The notes under the pieces are model-generated. The model was not told the DNA's origin. It searched no databases and saw only the letters and a list, made by a program, of their open reading frames with translations. Shown here piece by piece: positions 1 to 5,543 of a stretch of 5,543 nt of DNA; within the stretch, counting starts at the first letter, position 1, and each line of letters starts with the position of its first letter. The stretch covers positions 1-5,543 of the forward strand of contig JAGOBZ010000223.1 in NCBI GenBank assembly GCA_017999015.1. The letters are read 5' to 3'. The translations under genes were made by a program, and so were the position numbers. This DNA is from Kiritimatiellia bacterium. Its GTDB lineage: Bacteria; Verrucomicrobiota; Kiritimatiellia; RFP12; UBA1067.

Positions 1-1
1 C

Positions 2-64
2 CTGTATGACGCGCCGACGCTGATCACTGACAAAAGCGTGGTGATCAACTCATACAACCGCTGA
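2..64 (+). CDS. 3' end of an unidentified protein gene (partial)
   Basis: An open frame enters from the left edge and ends at TGA 62-64, giving the C-terminal residues LYDAPTLITDKSVVINSYNR. The gene runs convergently to gltS, whose stop codon lies ten bases further on. The 20 residues look like ordinary soluble-protein sequence, with mixed polar and hydrophobic residues and no low-complexity bias, and the frame fits a gene that ends just where the opposing gene ends. I do not recognise the family and propose no function. Twenty codons open in one frame is weak evidence on its own, so the tidy convergent arrangement is the main support. Confidence 0.45.
   Translation: MYDAPTLITDKSVVINSYNR
21..47. 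repeat. Inverted repeat TGATCAC / GTGATCA
   Basis: TGATCAC at 21-27 and GTGATCA at 41-47 are perfect reverse complements separated by 13 bases. A T-G wobble pair can extend the stem inward by one. It lies within the last codons of the left-edge gene and downstream of gltS on the minus strand. Each arm also contains the palindrome TGATCA, so the element is partly a direct repeat too. It could be a second stem of a terminator region for gltS, or it could be coincidence in coding sequence. Confidence 0.4.
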
Positions 65-85
65 ACGAATAGATTCATTTCAGCG
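59..85. terminator. Candidate bidirectional hairpin over two convergent stop codons
   Basis: CGCTGAA at 59-65 and TTCAGCG at 79-85 form a perfect 7-bp inverted repeat. Inside the loop GAA (67-69) can also pair with TTC (74-76), giving about ten base pairs with a small internal loop. The structure covers the stop of the left-edge gene (62-64) and the stop of gltS (75-77), so it would form in both transcripts. No clear T-run follows on either strand, so it is not a textbook intrinsic terminator. It may instead be an RNA 3'-end stabiliser or act together with a termination factor. The inverted repeat is seen directly; the terminator role is inferred. Confidence 0.4.
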
Positions 86-1352
86 CGTGGATGAAGAACG
101 TGATAGCCGTGGCGTTGAAGAGGTCGACCAGAAACGTGCCCGTGATCGGCACCACGAGAAACGCGCGCGGCGCATGGCCGTAGCGCTCGGTCACGGCCTG
201 CATGTTGGCGACGGCATTCGGCATGGCCCCCAAGCCGAAGCCGCAATGGCCGGCCGCCATGACCGCCGCGTCATAGTCGCCGCCCATGACCCTGAAGGTC
301 ACAAAACGCGCGAAGGCTGCGGTCAGCGCGACCTGCGCGGCCAGGATGATCACCATCGCCTTGGCCACGCCGGCCAGCTCGATCAGGTTCAGACTCATCA
401 TCGCGATCGCAAGAAACAGGCCGAGCAGGATGGAGGAGAGCGTATCGATCTGCTCCGTGCGGACCGCGCGCGGATGGATGAGGTCCGCCGCATTGCGCAA
501 CCCGACGCCCACGAACATCGCGCCGATGTAGACCGGGAAGGTGATGCCGAGCCCTTGGATTCCGACGCTCACCCAAGTCCCGAGTTTGACGCAGACCAGC
601 ACCAGCGCCGCATGATACAGCCCGGACAGCCCGTATCGGGCGTAACGCCGAAGATCAGGAAGGATGCCGATGCCGTCGCCCGACACGTCCTGCACAGCCG
701 GTGTCGCGTCCGCCGCCGGACGCAAGCCGCGCGCGCGGATCAAGCCGCCGCCGACCGGTCCGCCGATCAAACCGCCGGCCACGAGCCCGAAGGTCGCGGC
801 GGCCACCCCCATGACGGACGCCCCGTCGAGGCCGGCCGCCTCAAACTCCTGCGCGAACCCCATGACGGTGCCGTGCCCGCCGGTCATGGAGACACTGCCG
901 CACATCAGGCCCAGCATGCGCGGGATGTGCAGCGCCGACGCGAGCCCCACGCCGACCAGGTTCTGGAGCACCGCAAGTGCCAACGCCAAGCCGAGAAACA
1001 AAACGACCTGCAGCGAGCCGCGCTTGACCAGCGACCAGCTCGCATTCAATCCGATGCAGGCAAAGAACGCGACCAGCAGCGGCTGATTCACATTCTTGAC
1101 CGGCGATTGCGCCCATTCCGACGGCGTGCAGACCAGCCATGTCCACCAGCGTTGCGAGACGCCGGTTTCAAACCGCAGCGCACACACGCCCGAAAGGTTG
1201 GCGGCCAGCACCAGCAGCGCCACCAGCAGCCCGCCGATTACCGGCTCTGGAATGTTAAACCGGTTGAGCAGGCGGACGCGCCGCACCATCTGTTCGCCGC
1301 ACAGCAGCACCGGCAGCGCGAGCGCGACCGCCATCCACGGAGACATCGTCAT
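75..1352 (-). CDS. gltS: Sodium/glutamate symporter, GltS family
   Basis: Inner-membrane Na+-coupled glutamate importer of the GltS (ESS) family. From the ATG at 1352-1350 the protein has 425 residues; family members have about 400. It is strongly hydrophobic and shows the two inverted halves of the family. The first half has IPEPV (34-38) and GGHGT (158-162), followed by ATFGLVAGGLIGGPV (186-200). The second half has AGHCGFGLGAMP (367-378), then NAVANMQAVTERYG and a terminal VVPITGTFLVD segment. The Gly-rich GGHGT and GHCGFG stretches correspond to the re-entrant loops thought to line the transport path. An open extension of 32 codons upstream overlaps nadK, is non-hydrophobic, and lacks the family start. 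The chosen ATG has GGAGGGG a few bases upstream. An extra Trp-rich stretch lies around residues 60-88. It is the last gene of the tlyA-nadK operon, 55 bases after nadK. Substrate is inferred from the family. Confidence 0.95.
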   Translation of the reverse strand: MTMSPWMAVALALPVLLCGEQMVRRVRLLNRFNIPEPVIGGLLVALLVLAANLSGVCALRFETGVSQRWWTWLVCTPSEWAQSPVKNVNQPLLVAFFACIGLNASWSLVKRGSLQVVLFLGLALALAVLQNLVGVGLASALHIPRMLGLMCGSVSMTGGHGTVMGFAQEFEAAGLDGASVMGVAAATFGLVAGGLIGGPVGGGLIRARGLRPAADATPAVQDVSGDGIGILPDLRRYARYGLSGLYHAALVLVCVKLGTWVSVGIQGLGITFPVYIGAMFVGVGLRNAADLIHPRAVRTEQIDTLSSILLGLFLAIAMMSLNLIELAGVAKAMVIILAAQVALTAAFARFVTFRVMGGDYDAAVMAAGHCGFGLGAMPNAVANMQAVTERYGHAPRAFLVVPITGTFLVDLFNATAITFFIHALK

Positions 1353-1356
1353 GCCG

Positions 1357-1363
1357 CCCCTCC
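1357..1363 (-). promoter_or_regulatory. Ribosome binding site of gltS
   Basis: On the minus strand GGAGGGG lies four bases before the ATG at 1352-1350, with the GGAGG core six bases away. This strong Shine-Dalgarno match decides the start against the upstream in-frame ATGs at 1448 and 1445, which lie inside nadK. A second ATG two codons downstream (1346-1344) is a less well spaced alternative. Confidence 0.7.
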
Positions 1364-1407
1364 GTCCCGCCGCGCCCGTCGATGAGCATCCTTGCCACGG
1401 CCTATCC

Positions 1408-2268
1408 TCATCGGCTCCCCCAGCCCAGTTTGCGGCGCAAGACATCACACGGATTGTATCCGTGCAACTCGATCAGCGGCACACTGCGCGGACTGCGAGC
1501 GATAAGCACCGTGTCGCCACGCTGCAGCGGCTCGTCATCACGGCCGTCCGAACTCACGATCATCGGCACCACGCAAGTCGCCGCATGCAATGACACCCGC
1601 ACCGTGTCGCGGATCACCAGCGGCCGGTATGTCAGGGTATGCGGACAGATCATGCTGATGACCGTCGCGGGCGTATCAGGCAACAGAATCGGTCCGCCCG
1701 CAGACAAGGAATAGGCCGTACTGCCGGTCGGCGTCGAGACAATGATGCCGTCACACAGCACACGCGTCACCGCCTTGTCGTCAAGCGCCAGATCAATCTC
1801 AACCGCGTGGCCCGAGGCGCCGCGGCTCACGACCACGTCGTTCAATGCGTCCGGCAGCGTGACTCTGCCGCCCTCCCGGCGAACCACCTCCATCGCCAAC
1901 GCGGCACGCAGGCTCACATCGAAACGCCCCTCGCGCAACTGCTGCAACGCCACGGCGAACTGATGCTCTTCAACGCTGGTGAGATACCCCAGCGAGCCGA
2001 TGTTCAGGCCCATGAGCGGCAGGTTCTGACCGGCCACCCGGTGTACCGCATCCAGCATCGTTCCGTCACCGCCCAGCACCACGACCGCCTCAACGCCGCG
2101 CGCGGCGAACTCAGGCACCGGACAGACGCGTTCCGAGGGGCAGAGCGCTGCCGCGCGTTCCTCGGCATAAACCGTGAAGCCCATACCGCCCGCCAAACTG
2201 GAAACATGACGGATCGCTTCAACCGCCCGCGCTTTCTCGAAATTCGCGATAACCCCGATTGTCTTCAT
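1408..2268 (-). CDS. nadK: NAD kinase (NAD+ to NADP+)
   Basis: Cytosolic kinase that phosphorylates the 2'-hydroxyl of the NAD adenosine ribose to make NADP+. It is 286 residues from the ATG at 2268-2266, the usual bacterial length. The N-terminus MKTIGVIANFEK is the first beta strand of the Rossmann-like domain. GGDGT sits at 66-70 with the catalytic-type Asp68, and LGYL (93-96) follows. The second short motif is Asn143-Asp144 (often NE in relatives). The Gly-rich nucleotide-binding segment with STPTGSTAYSLSAGGP lies at about 178-193, and SSDGR (239-243) closes the fold, where relatives often have DGQ. The ATG overlaps the tlyA stop as ATGA. The Shine-Dalgarno is weak (AAAGAAG), so translational coupling to tlyA is likely. 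A 30-codon upstream extension lies inside tlyA and resembles no NadK N-terminus, so it was rejected. The tlyA-nadK pairing is known from many bacteria. Confidence 0.97.
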   Translation of the reverse strand: MKTIGVIANFEKARAVEAIRHVSSLAGGMGFTVYAEERAAALCPSERVCPVPEFAARGVEAVVVLGGDGTMLDAVHRVAGQNLPLMGLNIGSLGYLTSVEEHQFAVALQQLREGRFDVSLRAALAMEVVRREGGRVTLPDALNDVVVSRGASGHAVEIDLALDDKAVTRVLCDGIIVSTPTGSTAYSLSAGGPILLPDTPATVISMICPHTLTYRPLVIRDTVRVSLHAATCVVPMIVSSDGRDDEPLQRGDTVLIARSPRSVPLIELHGYNPCDVLRRKLGWGSR

Positions 2269-3011
2269 ACTTCTTTTGCCACCCCTTTCCGCCACCAAGC
2301 CAGAAACTCGACATTGCCCTCGGGCCCTCGCAGCGGGGACTCCACGCAACCCCGCCACTCAAGCCCGAGCGAGGCCGTACCGAACGCTTTGATATCCGCC
2401 ACCACCGCTTCGCGTACAGCAGGATCGCGAACCACTCCCCCGGGGACTTTCTCCCGACCGGCCTCAAACTGCGGCTTGATCAGAGACAGCAATTCACCGC
2501 CCGGCAGCAGGACATCGGTCATCGGCGGCAAAATCAGCTTCAGTGAGATGAACGACACATCGGTCACCCCGGCCTGAGGCTGCTCAGGCAGGTCCGACAG
2601 CCGCAGGTAACGCGCGTTGAATCCCTCGATCACGGTGACCCGCGGGTCCTGCCGCAGCTTCCAATGCAACTGACCTTTGCCGACATCCACCGCAACGACA
2701 CGCGCCGCGCCGTGCTGGAGCAGGCAGTCGGTGAAGCCGCCGGTCGAGGCGCCGACATCTAGGCACACCTTGCCCGCAACAGTGAAACCCGGGAAGGCAG
2801 CGAAGGCCCCTTCCAACTTGTCGCCGCCGCGACTCACGAAACGCGGCCGTGCGTCCACAGAAAGGGGCGCCGCCGCATCCACCTTATGTCCCGGCTTCGT
2901 CGCGCGTTGTCCCGCCACGCGCACCTCGCCGGCCAGAACCAGACGCTGGGCCTGTTCCTTGCTCTCGGCCAACCCGGCCTTCACCAGCAATGTGTCCAAA
3001 CGATCCTTCAT
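2265..3011 (-). CDS. tlyA: TlyA-family rRNA 2'-O-methyltransferase
   Basis: S-adenosylmethionine-dependent methyltransferase of the TlyA/hemolysin A family, which in characterised members methylates 2'-hydroxyls of cytidines in 16S and/or 23S rRNA. The 248-residue length is typical. An S4 RNA-binding domain occupies about residues 3-60 (RLDTLLVKAGLAESKEQAQ, then GEVRVAGQ). It is followed by the linker SRGGDKLEGA and an FtsJ-like domain with the SAM-binding motif DVGASTGGFT (85-94). The expected K-D-K-E catalytic residues are visible as Lys65, Asp151 in TDVSFISLK, Lys179 in LIKPQFE and Glu235 in GNVEFL. GAGGG four bases before the ATG at 3011-3009 supports the start. It is the first gene of the operon and its stop overlaps the nadK start by four bases. 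The hemolysin name is historical. Which rRNA sites are modified cannot be read from the sequence. Confidence 0.96.
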   Translation of the reverse strand: MKDRLDTLLVKAGLAESKEQAQRLVLAGEVRVAGQRATKPGHKVDAAAPLSVDARPRFVSRGGDKLEGAFAAFPGFTVAGKVCLDVGASTGGFTDCLLQHGAARVVAVDVGKGQLHWKLRQDPRVTVIEGFNARYLRLSDLPEQPQAGVTDVSFISLKLILPPMTDVLLPGGELLSLIKPQFEAGREKVPGGVVRDPAVREAVVADIKAFGTASLGLEWRGCVESPLRGPEGNVEFLAWWRKGVAKEV

Positions 3012-3053
3012 CCGGCCCTCGCGGAAAATGTTTCTCTTCGACGCTTATCTTAC

Positions 3054-3069
3054 TGTTTACAACCGTTTG
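3054..3069 (+). repeat. Direct repeat copy 1 (TGTTTAC-AACCGTTTG)
   Basis: TGTTT, then AC, then AACCGTTTG. The nine bases AACCGTTTG recur exactly at 3201-3209, also preceded by TGTTT but without the extra AC. The two copies lie 140 bases apart on either side of the candidate rhamnosidase promoter, as expected for paired operator sites. Chance similarity cannot be excluded. Confidence 0.4.
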
Positions 3070-3085
3070 GAACAATAGGCAAACG
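3064..3085. promoter_or_regulatory. Candidate operator: CGTTTG-N10-CAAACG
   Basis: CGTTTG at 3064-3069 and CAAACG at 3080-3085 form a perfect 6-bp inverted repeat with a 10-base spacer. The 16-bp centre-to-centre distance is compatible with a dimeric regulator. Its left arm is the end of direct repeat copy 1. It lies between the two start codons, nearer tlyA. A regulatory role is inference. Confidence 0.35.
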
Positions 3086-3146
3086 TCGGGCAGTAAAGAA
3101 ACAAAAGAAACAGGCCGTTTTTTTCGTGAAGCGGCAAGCACGGTTT

Positions 3147-3155
3147 TGGTATCAT
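3147..3155 (+). promoter_or_regulatory. Candidate extended -10 promoter of the rhamnosidase gene
   Basis: TGG followed by TATCAT gives an extended -10 element (TGn plus five of six -10 bases). The -35 region is poor; the best option is GTGAAG at 3126-3131 with an 18-base spacer. Transcription would begin near 3162, giving a leader of about 25 bases. The 4-bp-arm palindrome GTTG-T-CAAC (3160-3168) sits right at the predicted start site. A poor -35 with an extended -10 is typical of promoters that need an activator. Confidence 0.4.
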
Positions 3156-3176
3156 CCCTGTTGTCAACCATGTGAA

Positions 3177-3181
3177 AAGGA
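3177..3181 (+). promoter_or_regulatory. Ribosome binding site of the rhamnosidase gene
   Basis: AAGGA, within AAAAGGA, lies five bases before ATG 3187-3189. It favours that start over the in-frame GTG at 3172-3174, which has no purine-rich sequence upstream. Confidence 0.65.
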
Positions 3182-3186
3182 TCGAA

Positions 3187-5543
3187 ATGAGAATATGTTT
3201 AACCGTTTGCGCGGCGGCGGCACTCGCCGGGTGCGTTTCCAGCATGATCAACACCGACGCATCGAAGACCGTCGGGCTGCAAACCTGCCGCCTCGTTTCG
3301 CCTTCCGACATCGCCAAGCCCGTCTTCAGTTGGAAGATGTCGTCGATGCGGCAGGGCGCGAGGCAGACGGCGTACCGGATCAAAGTCGGGACGGCGGAGG
3401 GGAGCAAGCTCGGCACAGTCGTGTGGGACAGCCAGAGCGTGGCCGATGACAGGTCGGCAGGCGTGGAATACGGCGGTCCGGCGCTGAAGAGCGCGACGAA
3501 ATACGTGTGGGAAGTTTCTGTGCGTGATGAAAAGGGAGTGTGGCTCCAGCCGGCGAAGGGAACGTTCACCACGGGGCTTCTTGCCGCGGAGGAGTGGCGG
3601 GGTTCAGAATGGATCGCCGTGCCGGGACAAGACATCATTTCCTCCAATAACGTCCCGAAAAATGAGCGTTCTGTGCCGGGCACGAGCTGCTTCGTGAAGG
3701 CGCTCGACCTTGGCCCGGACGTGAAGGAAGCGTACTGGACTGTGACGGGACAGGGTGTGTTTGAAGCGTACGTGAACGGCGCGCGCGTCGGCGACGATTT
3801 CCTCAAGCCCGGTTTCACGCACGTCTTCAAGACACGCCATGCGTTCACCTACGACGTGACGGACCTGCTCGGAAAAAAAGGCGGCGGGGACGTGTTCTCC
3901 GCAATGGTTTCCGCAGGCTGGTGGCGCGACAAGATCGTCCACTACCGCGGCAGGGAGTCCGCGTTTCGCGCGCAGTTGATCGTCCGGTACGCTGACGGCT
4001 CCGAGAAGCGGTTCGGGACGGACGGCACATGGCTCGGCACGATCGCCGGCCCCGTGAAGCGCGCATCGATTTTTGAAGGCGAGGAATTTGACGCGCGCGA
4101 GACGATGCGCTGGACGCAAAAGGGCGGATACGACGCATTCAAGGCGGTGAAGACGATTGACGAGTTCAAGGGCGAGATCGTTCCGATGGAAGGCAGTCCG
4201 ATCCGGCTGCGCGAGGATCTCACGATGCAGCCGACGACCGCATACGTCTGGCAAGGCGTAGAAGGCGCTGACGGAACGAGCAAATTCGGCAAGGTAAAGG
4301 TCAGCCGCTCGTACAAACCGGGCCAGAAGATGACGCTTTCGCCGGGTGAAACGCTCGTCGTGGATTTCGGTCAGAACGCCGCTGCCGAGCCGCGGTTCAC
4401 GGCGTCCGCCGCCGCGGGCACGACGATCACGCTCCTGCCTGCCGAAATGCTGAATGATGAAGGAGGGCTGAAGAGCCGCGGCAACGACGGTCCGGAAGGG
4501 TCCACCTACCGCGTGAACCTGCGCGGCATTCATAAAGACGGTGCGCGGACGATCTACACGTTCGCAGGCGCAGGCGATGAGACCTACATGCCGCGCTTCA
4601 CCTTCTTCGGCTACCGCTATCTTTCAATCACGGCGACGGATAAGGTGACCATCGGGAAGCTGGAGTCCGTCCCCGTCACGTCTATCGCGAAGGAGTTGGA
4701 ACTCGGCAGCATCACAACAGGCGAGAAGGATGTCAACCGCCTCATCTCCAACGTCAAGTGGGGACAGTATTCTAATTACCTTTCCGTGCCGACGGACTGC
4801 CCGCAGCGCAACGAGCGCCTCGGCTGGACGGCCGACACGCAGGTCTTCACGGAGGCGGCTTCCTGCAACGCGGACGTCTACGGCTTTCTCTACAAGTGGA
4901 TGCGCGACATGCGTGACAGCCAGCTCGAGGACACAGGATCGTATCCTTCCGTCGCGCCGGTGGCGCAGTACGGCAACGAGGGCGACCGCTTCGGCTGGGC
5001 GGATGCGGGCATCATCGTGCCCCACACACTGTGGCGTCGTTTCGGCGATGCGTCGATCGTCAAGGAGAACTGGACATCGATGAAGCGGTACATGGCGCGT
5101 CTCGCGGAGACGAAACACGCCACTCCGCCCGGCAAGGGACAGTATGCGGATTGGCTGTCCTACGAAAAGTATCAGCCGTGCAACGCGACGTGGGGCAGAA
5201 CGCCGCCGAAGGAGGCGTTCGAGTACTGGGATTATCTGGGCGCGTGCTACTGGCTCTGGGATGCGCGGATGATGGCCGAACTGGCGGCGGTGATCGGCGA
5301 GAAGAGCGACGAAAAGTTCTTCCGTGACACTGCGGAAAAGGCGCTCGCGCACATCCGCAGCACGTATGTGGCGGAAGACAGACTGCTTTCGAAGACATTC
5401 CGCGACTTGCAGACGGCGTGCCTCTTCGCACTTAAGCTCGGCCTGTTGGAAGACGCAAGGGCCGTCGCAGCAACCAAGGCGATTCTGCTGCAAAACATCA
5501 AGGAGCACGGGGACTGCCTGCAGACCGGCTTCCTGGGCACCTC
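3187..5543 (+). CDS. Alpha-L-rhamnosidase lipoprotein, GH78 family (3' end cut by window)
   Basis: Exported glycoside hydrolase expected to release terminal alpha-L-rhamnose from plant or microbial polysaccharides and glycosides. The frame stays open for 785 codons to the window edge. Residues 1-16 (MRICLTVCAAAALAGC) are a short lipoprotein signal with lipobox LAGC. The +2 residue is Val, so outer-membrane anchoring is plausible. An Fn3/Ig-like domain (about 30-130, with a WEVSVRD strand) comes next. The GH78 N-terminal carbohydrate-binding-like domain follows (about 165-345, with AYVNGARVGDDFLKPG and SAGWWRD), then the concanavalin-like domain (about 365-495, with VVDFGQNAA and FFGYRYL). The (alpha/alpha)6 catalytic barrel starts near 500. 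The signature DCPQRNERLGWTADTQVF (537-554) supplies Asp537, the presumed general acid Glu543 and Asp550; GWADAGIIVPHTLW (603-616) and YADWLS also fit. The last residues, TGFLGT, precede the region where the general base Glu should lie, beyond the edge. Divergent from the tlyA operon. Exact substrate unknown. Confidence 0.95.
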   Translation, partial: MRICLTVCAAAALAGCVSSMINTDASKTVGLQTCRLVSPSDIAKPVFSWKMSSMRQGARQTAYRIKVGTAEGSKLGTVVWDSQSVADDRSAGVEYGGPALKSATKYVWEVSVRDEKGVWLQPAKGTFTTGLLAAEEWRGSEWIAVPGQDIISSNNVPKNERSVPGTSCFVKALDLGPDVKEAYWTVTGQGVFEAYVNGARVGDDFLKPGFTHVFKTRHAFTYDVTDLLGKKGGGDVFSAMVSAGWWRDKIVHYRGRESAFRAQLIVRYADGSEKRFGTDGTWLGTIAGPVKRASIFEGEEFDARETMRWTQKGGYDAFKAVKTIDEFKGEIVPMEGSPIRLREDLTMQPTTAYVWQGVEGADGTSKFGKVKVSRSYKPGQKMTLSPGETLVVDFGQNAAAEPRFTASAAAGTTITLLPAEMLNDEGGLKSRGNDGPEGSTYRVNLRGIHKDGARTIYTFAGAGDETYMPRFTFFGYRYLSITATDKVTIGKLESVPVTSIAKELELGSITTGEKDVNRLISNVKWGQYSNYLSVPTDCPQRNERLGWTADTQVFTEAASCNADVYGFLYKWMRDMRDSQLEDTGSYPSVAPVAQYGNEGDRFGWADAGIIVPHTLWRRFGDASIVKENWTSMKRYMARLAETKHATPPGKGQYADWLSYEKYQPCNATWGRTPPKEAFEYWDYLGACYWLWDARMMAELAAVIGEKSDEKFFRDTAEKALAHIRSTYVAEDRLLSKTFRDLQTACLFALKLGLLEDARAVAATKAILLQNIKEHGDCLQTGFLGT
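3196..3209 (+). repeat. Direct repeat copy 2 (TGTTT-AACCGTTTG)
   Basis: This second copy of AACCGTTTG, again preceded by TGTTT, falls inside codons 4-8 of the rhamnosidase signal peptide. A site downstream of a promoter is a common position for a repressor to act as a roadblock or as a looping partner of an upstream site. The same bases encode part of the hydrophobic signal, so coding constraint may explain some of the similarity. Confidence 0.35.

Larger units (their letters stand above)
3012..3186. other. Divergent intergenic region between tlyA and the rhamnosidase gene
   Basis: This 175-base spacer is clearly richer in A and T than the flanking genes and must hold the promoters of both transcripts. 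The plus strand has an extended -10 element near 3147-3155. On the minus strand I see only weak options, for example TTGCCT at 3082-3077 followed 17 bases later by TAAACA, or TAAGAT at 3050-3045; none is convincing. It contains a run of seven T (3118-3124) without a strong stem before it, an inverted repeat at 3064-3085, and one arm of a direct repeat whose other copy lies in the start of the rhamnosidase gene. Confidence 0.6.

Noticed and set aside
87..1385. A 432-codon plus-strand open frame opposite nearly the whole of gltS.
   Set aside because: Its product is dominated by Arg, His, Asp and Gln without hydrophobic core patterns, and it mirrors a clearly recognised GltS protein. Long antisense frames are common in GC-rich coding DNA.
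1353..1448. A 32-residue N-terminal extension of GltS starting at 1448.
   Set aside because: The extension overlaps the nadK end, is not hydrophobic, has no family counterpart, and the inner ATG at 1352 has a strong ribosome binding site.
1639..2577. A 312-codon plus-strand open frame opposite nadK and part of tlyA.
   Set aside because: It crosses two real genes, has the same Arg/His-rich shadow composition, and has no recognisable motif or ribosome binding site evidence.
3112..3124. A run of seven T after CAGGCCG, suggesting an intrinsic terminator upstream of the rhamnosidase gene.
   Set aside because: The only stem before the run is a weak AAAC/GTTT pairing, and there is no plus-strand gene immediately upstream that would need termination.
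3162..3167. A perfect TTGACA on the minus strand, suggesting a -35 element for the tlyA operon.
   Set aside because: No -10-like hexamer occurs 16-18 bases downstream; the bases there are rich in A, C and G. It would also lie about 150 bases from the tlyA start.
3170..3175. ATGTGA start-stop just before the rhamnosidase gene, as a possible minimal upstream open frame.
   Set aside because: It has no ribosome binding site and such six-base combinations occur often by chance.
3057..3848. A 263-codon minus-strand frame reaching into the divergent intergenic region.
   Set aside because: Most of it is antisense to the rhamnosidase N-terminal domains, and it would overlap the region needed for the tlyA promoter.
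3604..5508. Two long minus-strand open frames (3604-4533 and 4624-5508) inside the rhamnosidase gene.
   Set aside because: They are antisense shadows of a GH78 protein whose domains are recognised throughout, and their products resemble no family I know.

Overview
The window reads as high-GC chromosomal DNA from a Gram-negative, probably carbohydrate-degrading bacterium. The main clues are a lipoprotein alpha-L-rhamnosidase with a lipobox and the dense, GC-rich coding. A PVC-type lineage such as Kiritimatiellota or Lentisphaerota would fit, but nothing in the window fixes the taxonomy and this is only an inference.

Layout from left to right. (1) Bases 2-64 hold the last 20 codons of a plus-strand gene that I cannot identify. 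(2) Bases 75-3011 hold a compact minus-strand operon, transcribed right to left as tlyA (2'-O-methyltransferase of rRNA), nadK (NAD kinase) and gltS (Na+/glutamate symporter). tlyA and nadK overlap by four bases (ATGA), and gltS follows 55 bases later with its own good ribosome binding site. (3) Bases 3012-3186 are an AT-richer divergent intergenic region. It holds a candidate extended -10 promoter for the rightward gene and a set of repeated CGTTTG/CAAACG elements that may be operator sites. (4) From 3187 to the right edge runs the first 785 or so codons of a GH78 alpha-L-rhamnosidase lipoprotein. It is cut by the window end before the part that should carry the general base.

How the parts relate. 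tlyA-nadK is a widespread housekeeping pair: one gene acts on ribosomes, the other makes NADP. gltS looks like a passenger at the end of the operon that imports glutamate. The rhamnosidase is a separate, divergent catabolic gene, probably at the start of a polysaccharide-utilisation region that continues to the right. At the left edge the unidentified gene and gltS converge with only ten bases between their stop codons, and a perfect 7-bp inverted repeat spans both stops. I saw no tRNA, rRNA, CRISPR array, insertion sequence or clear novel multi-gene system. The most unusual material is the regulatory-looking DNA at the two intergenic junctions.
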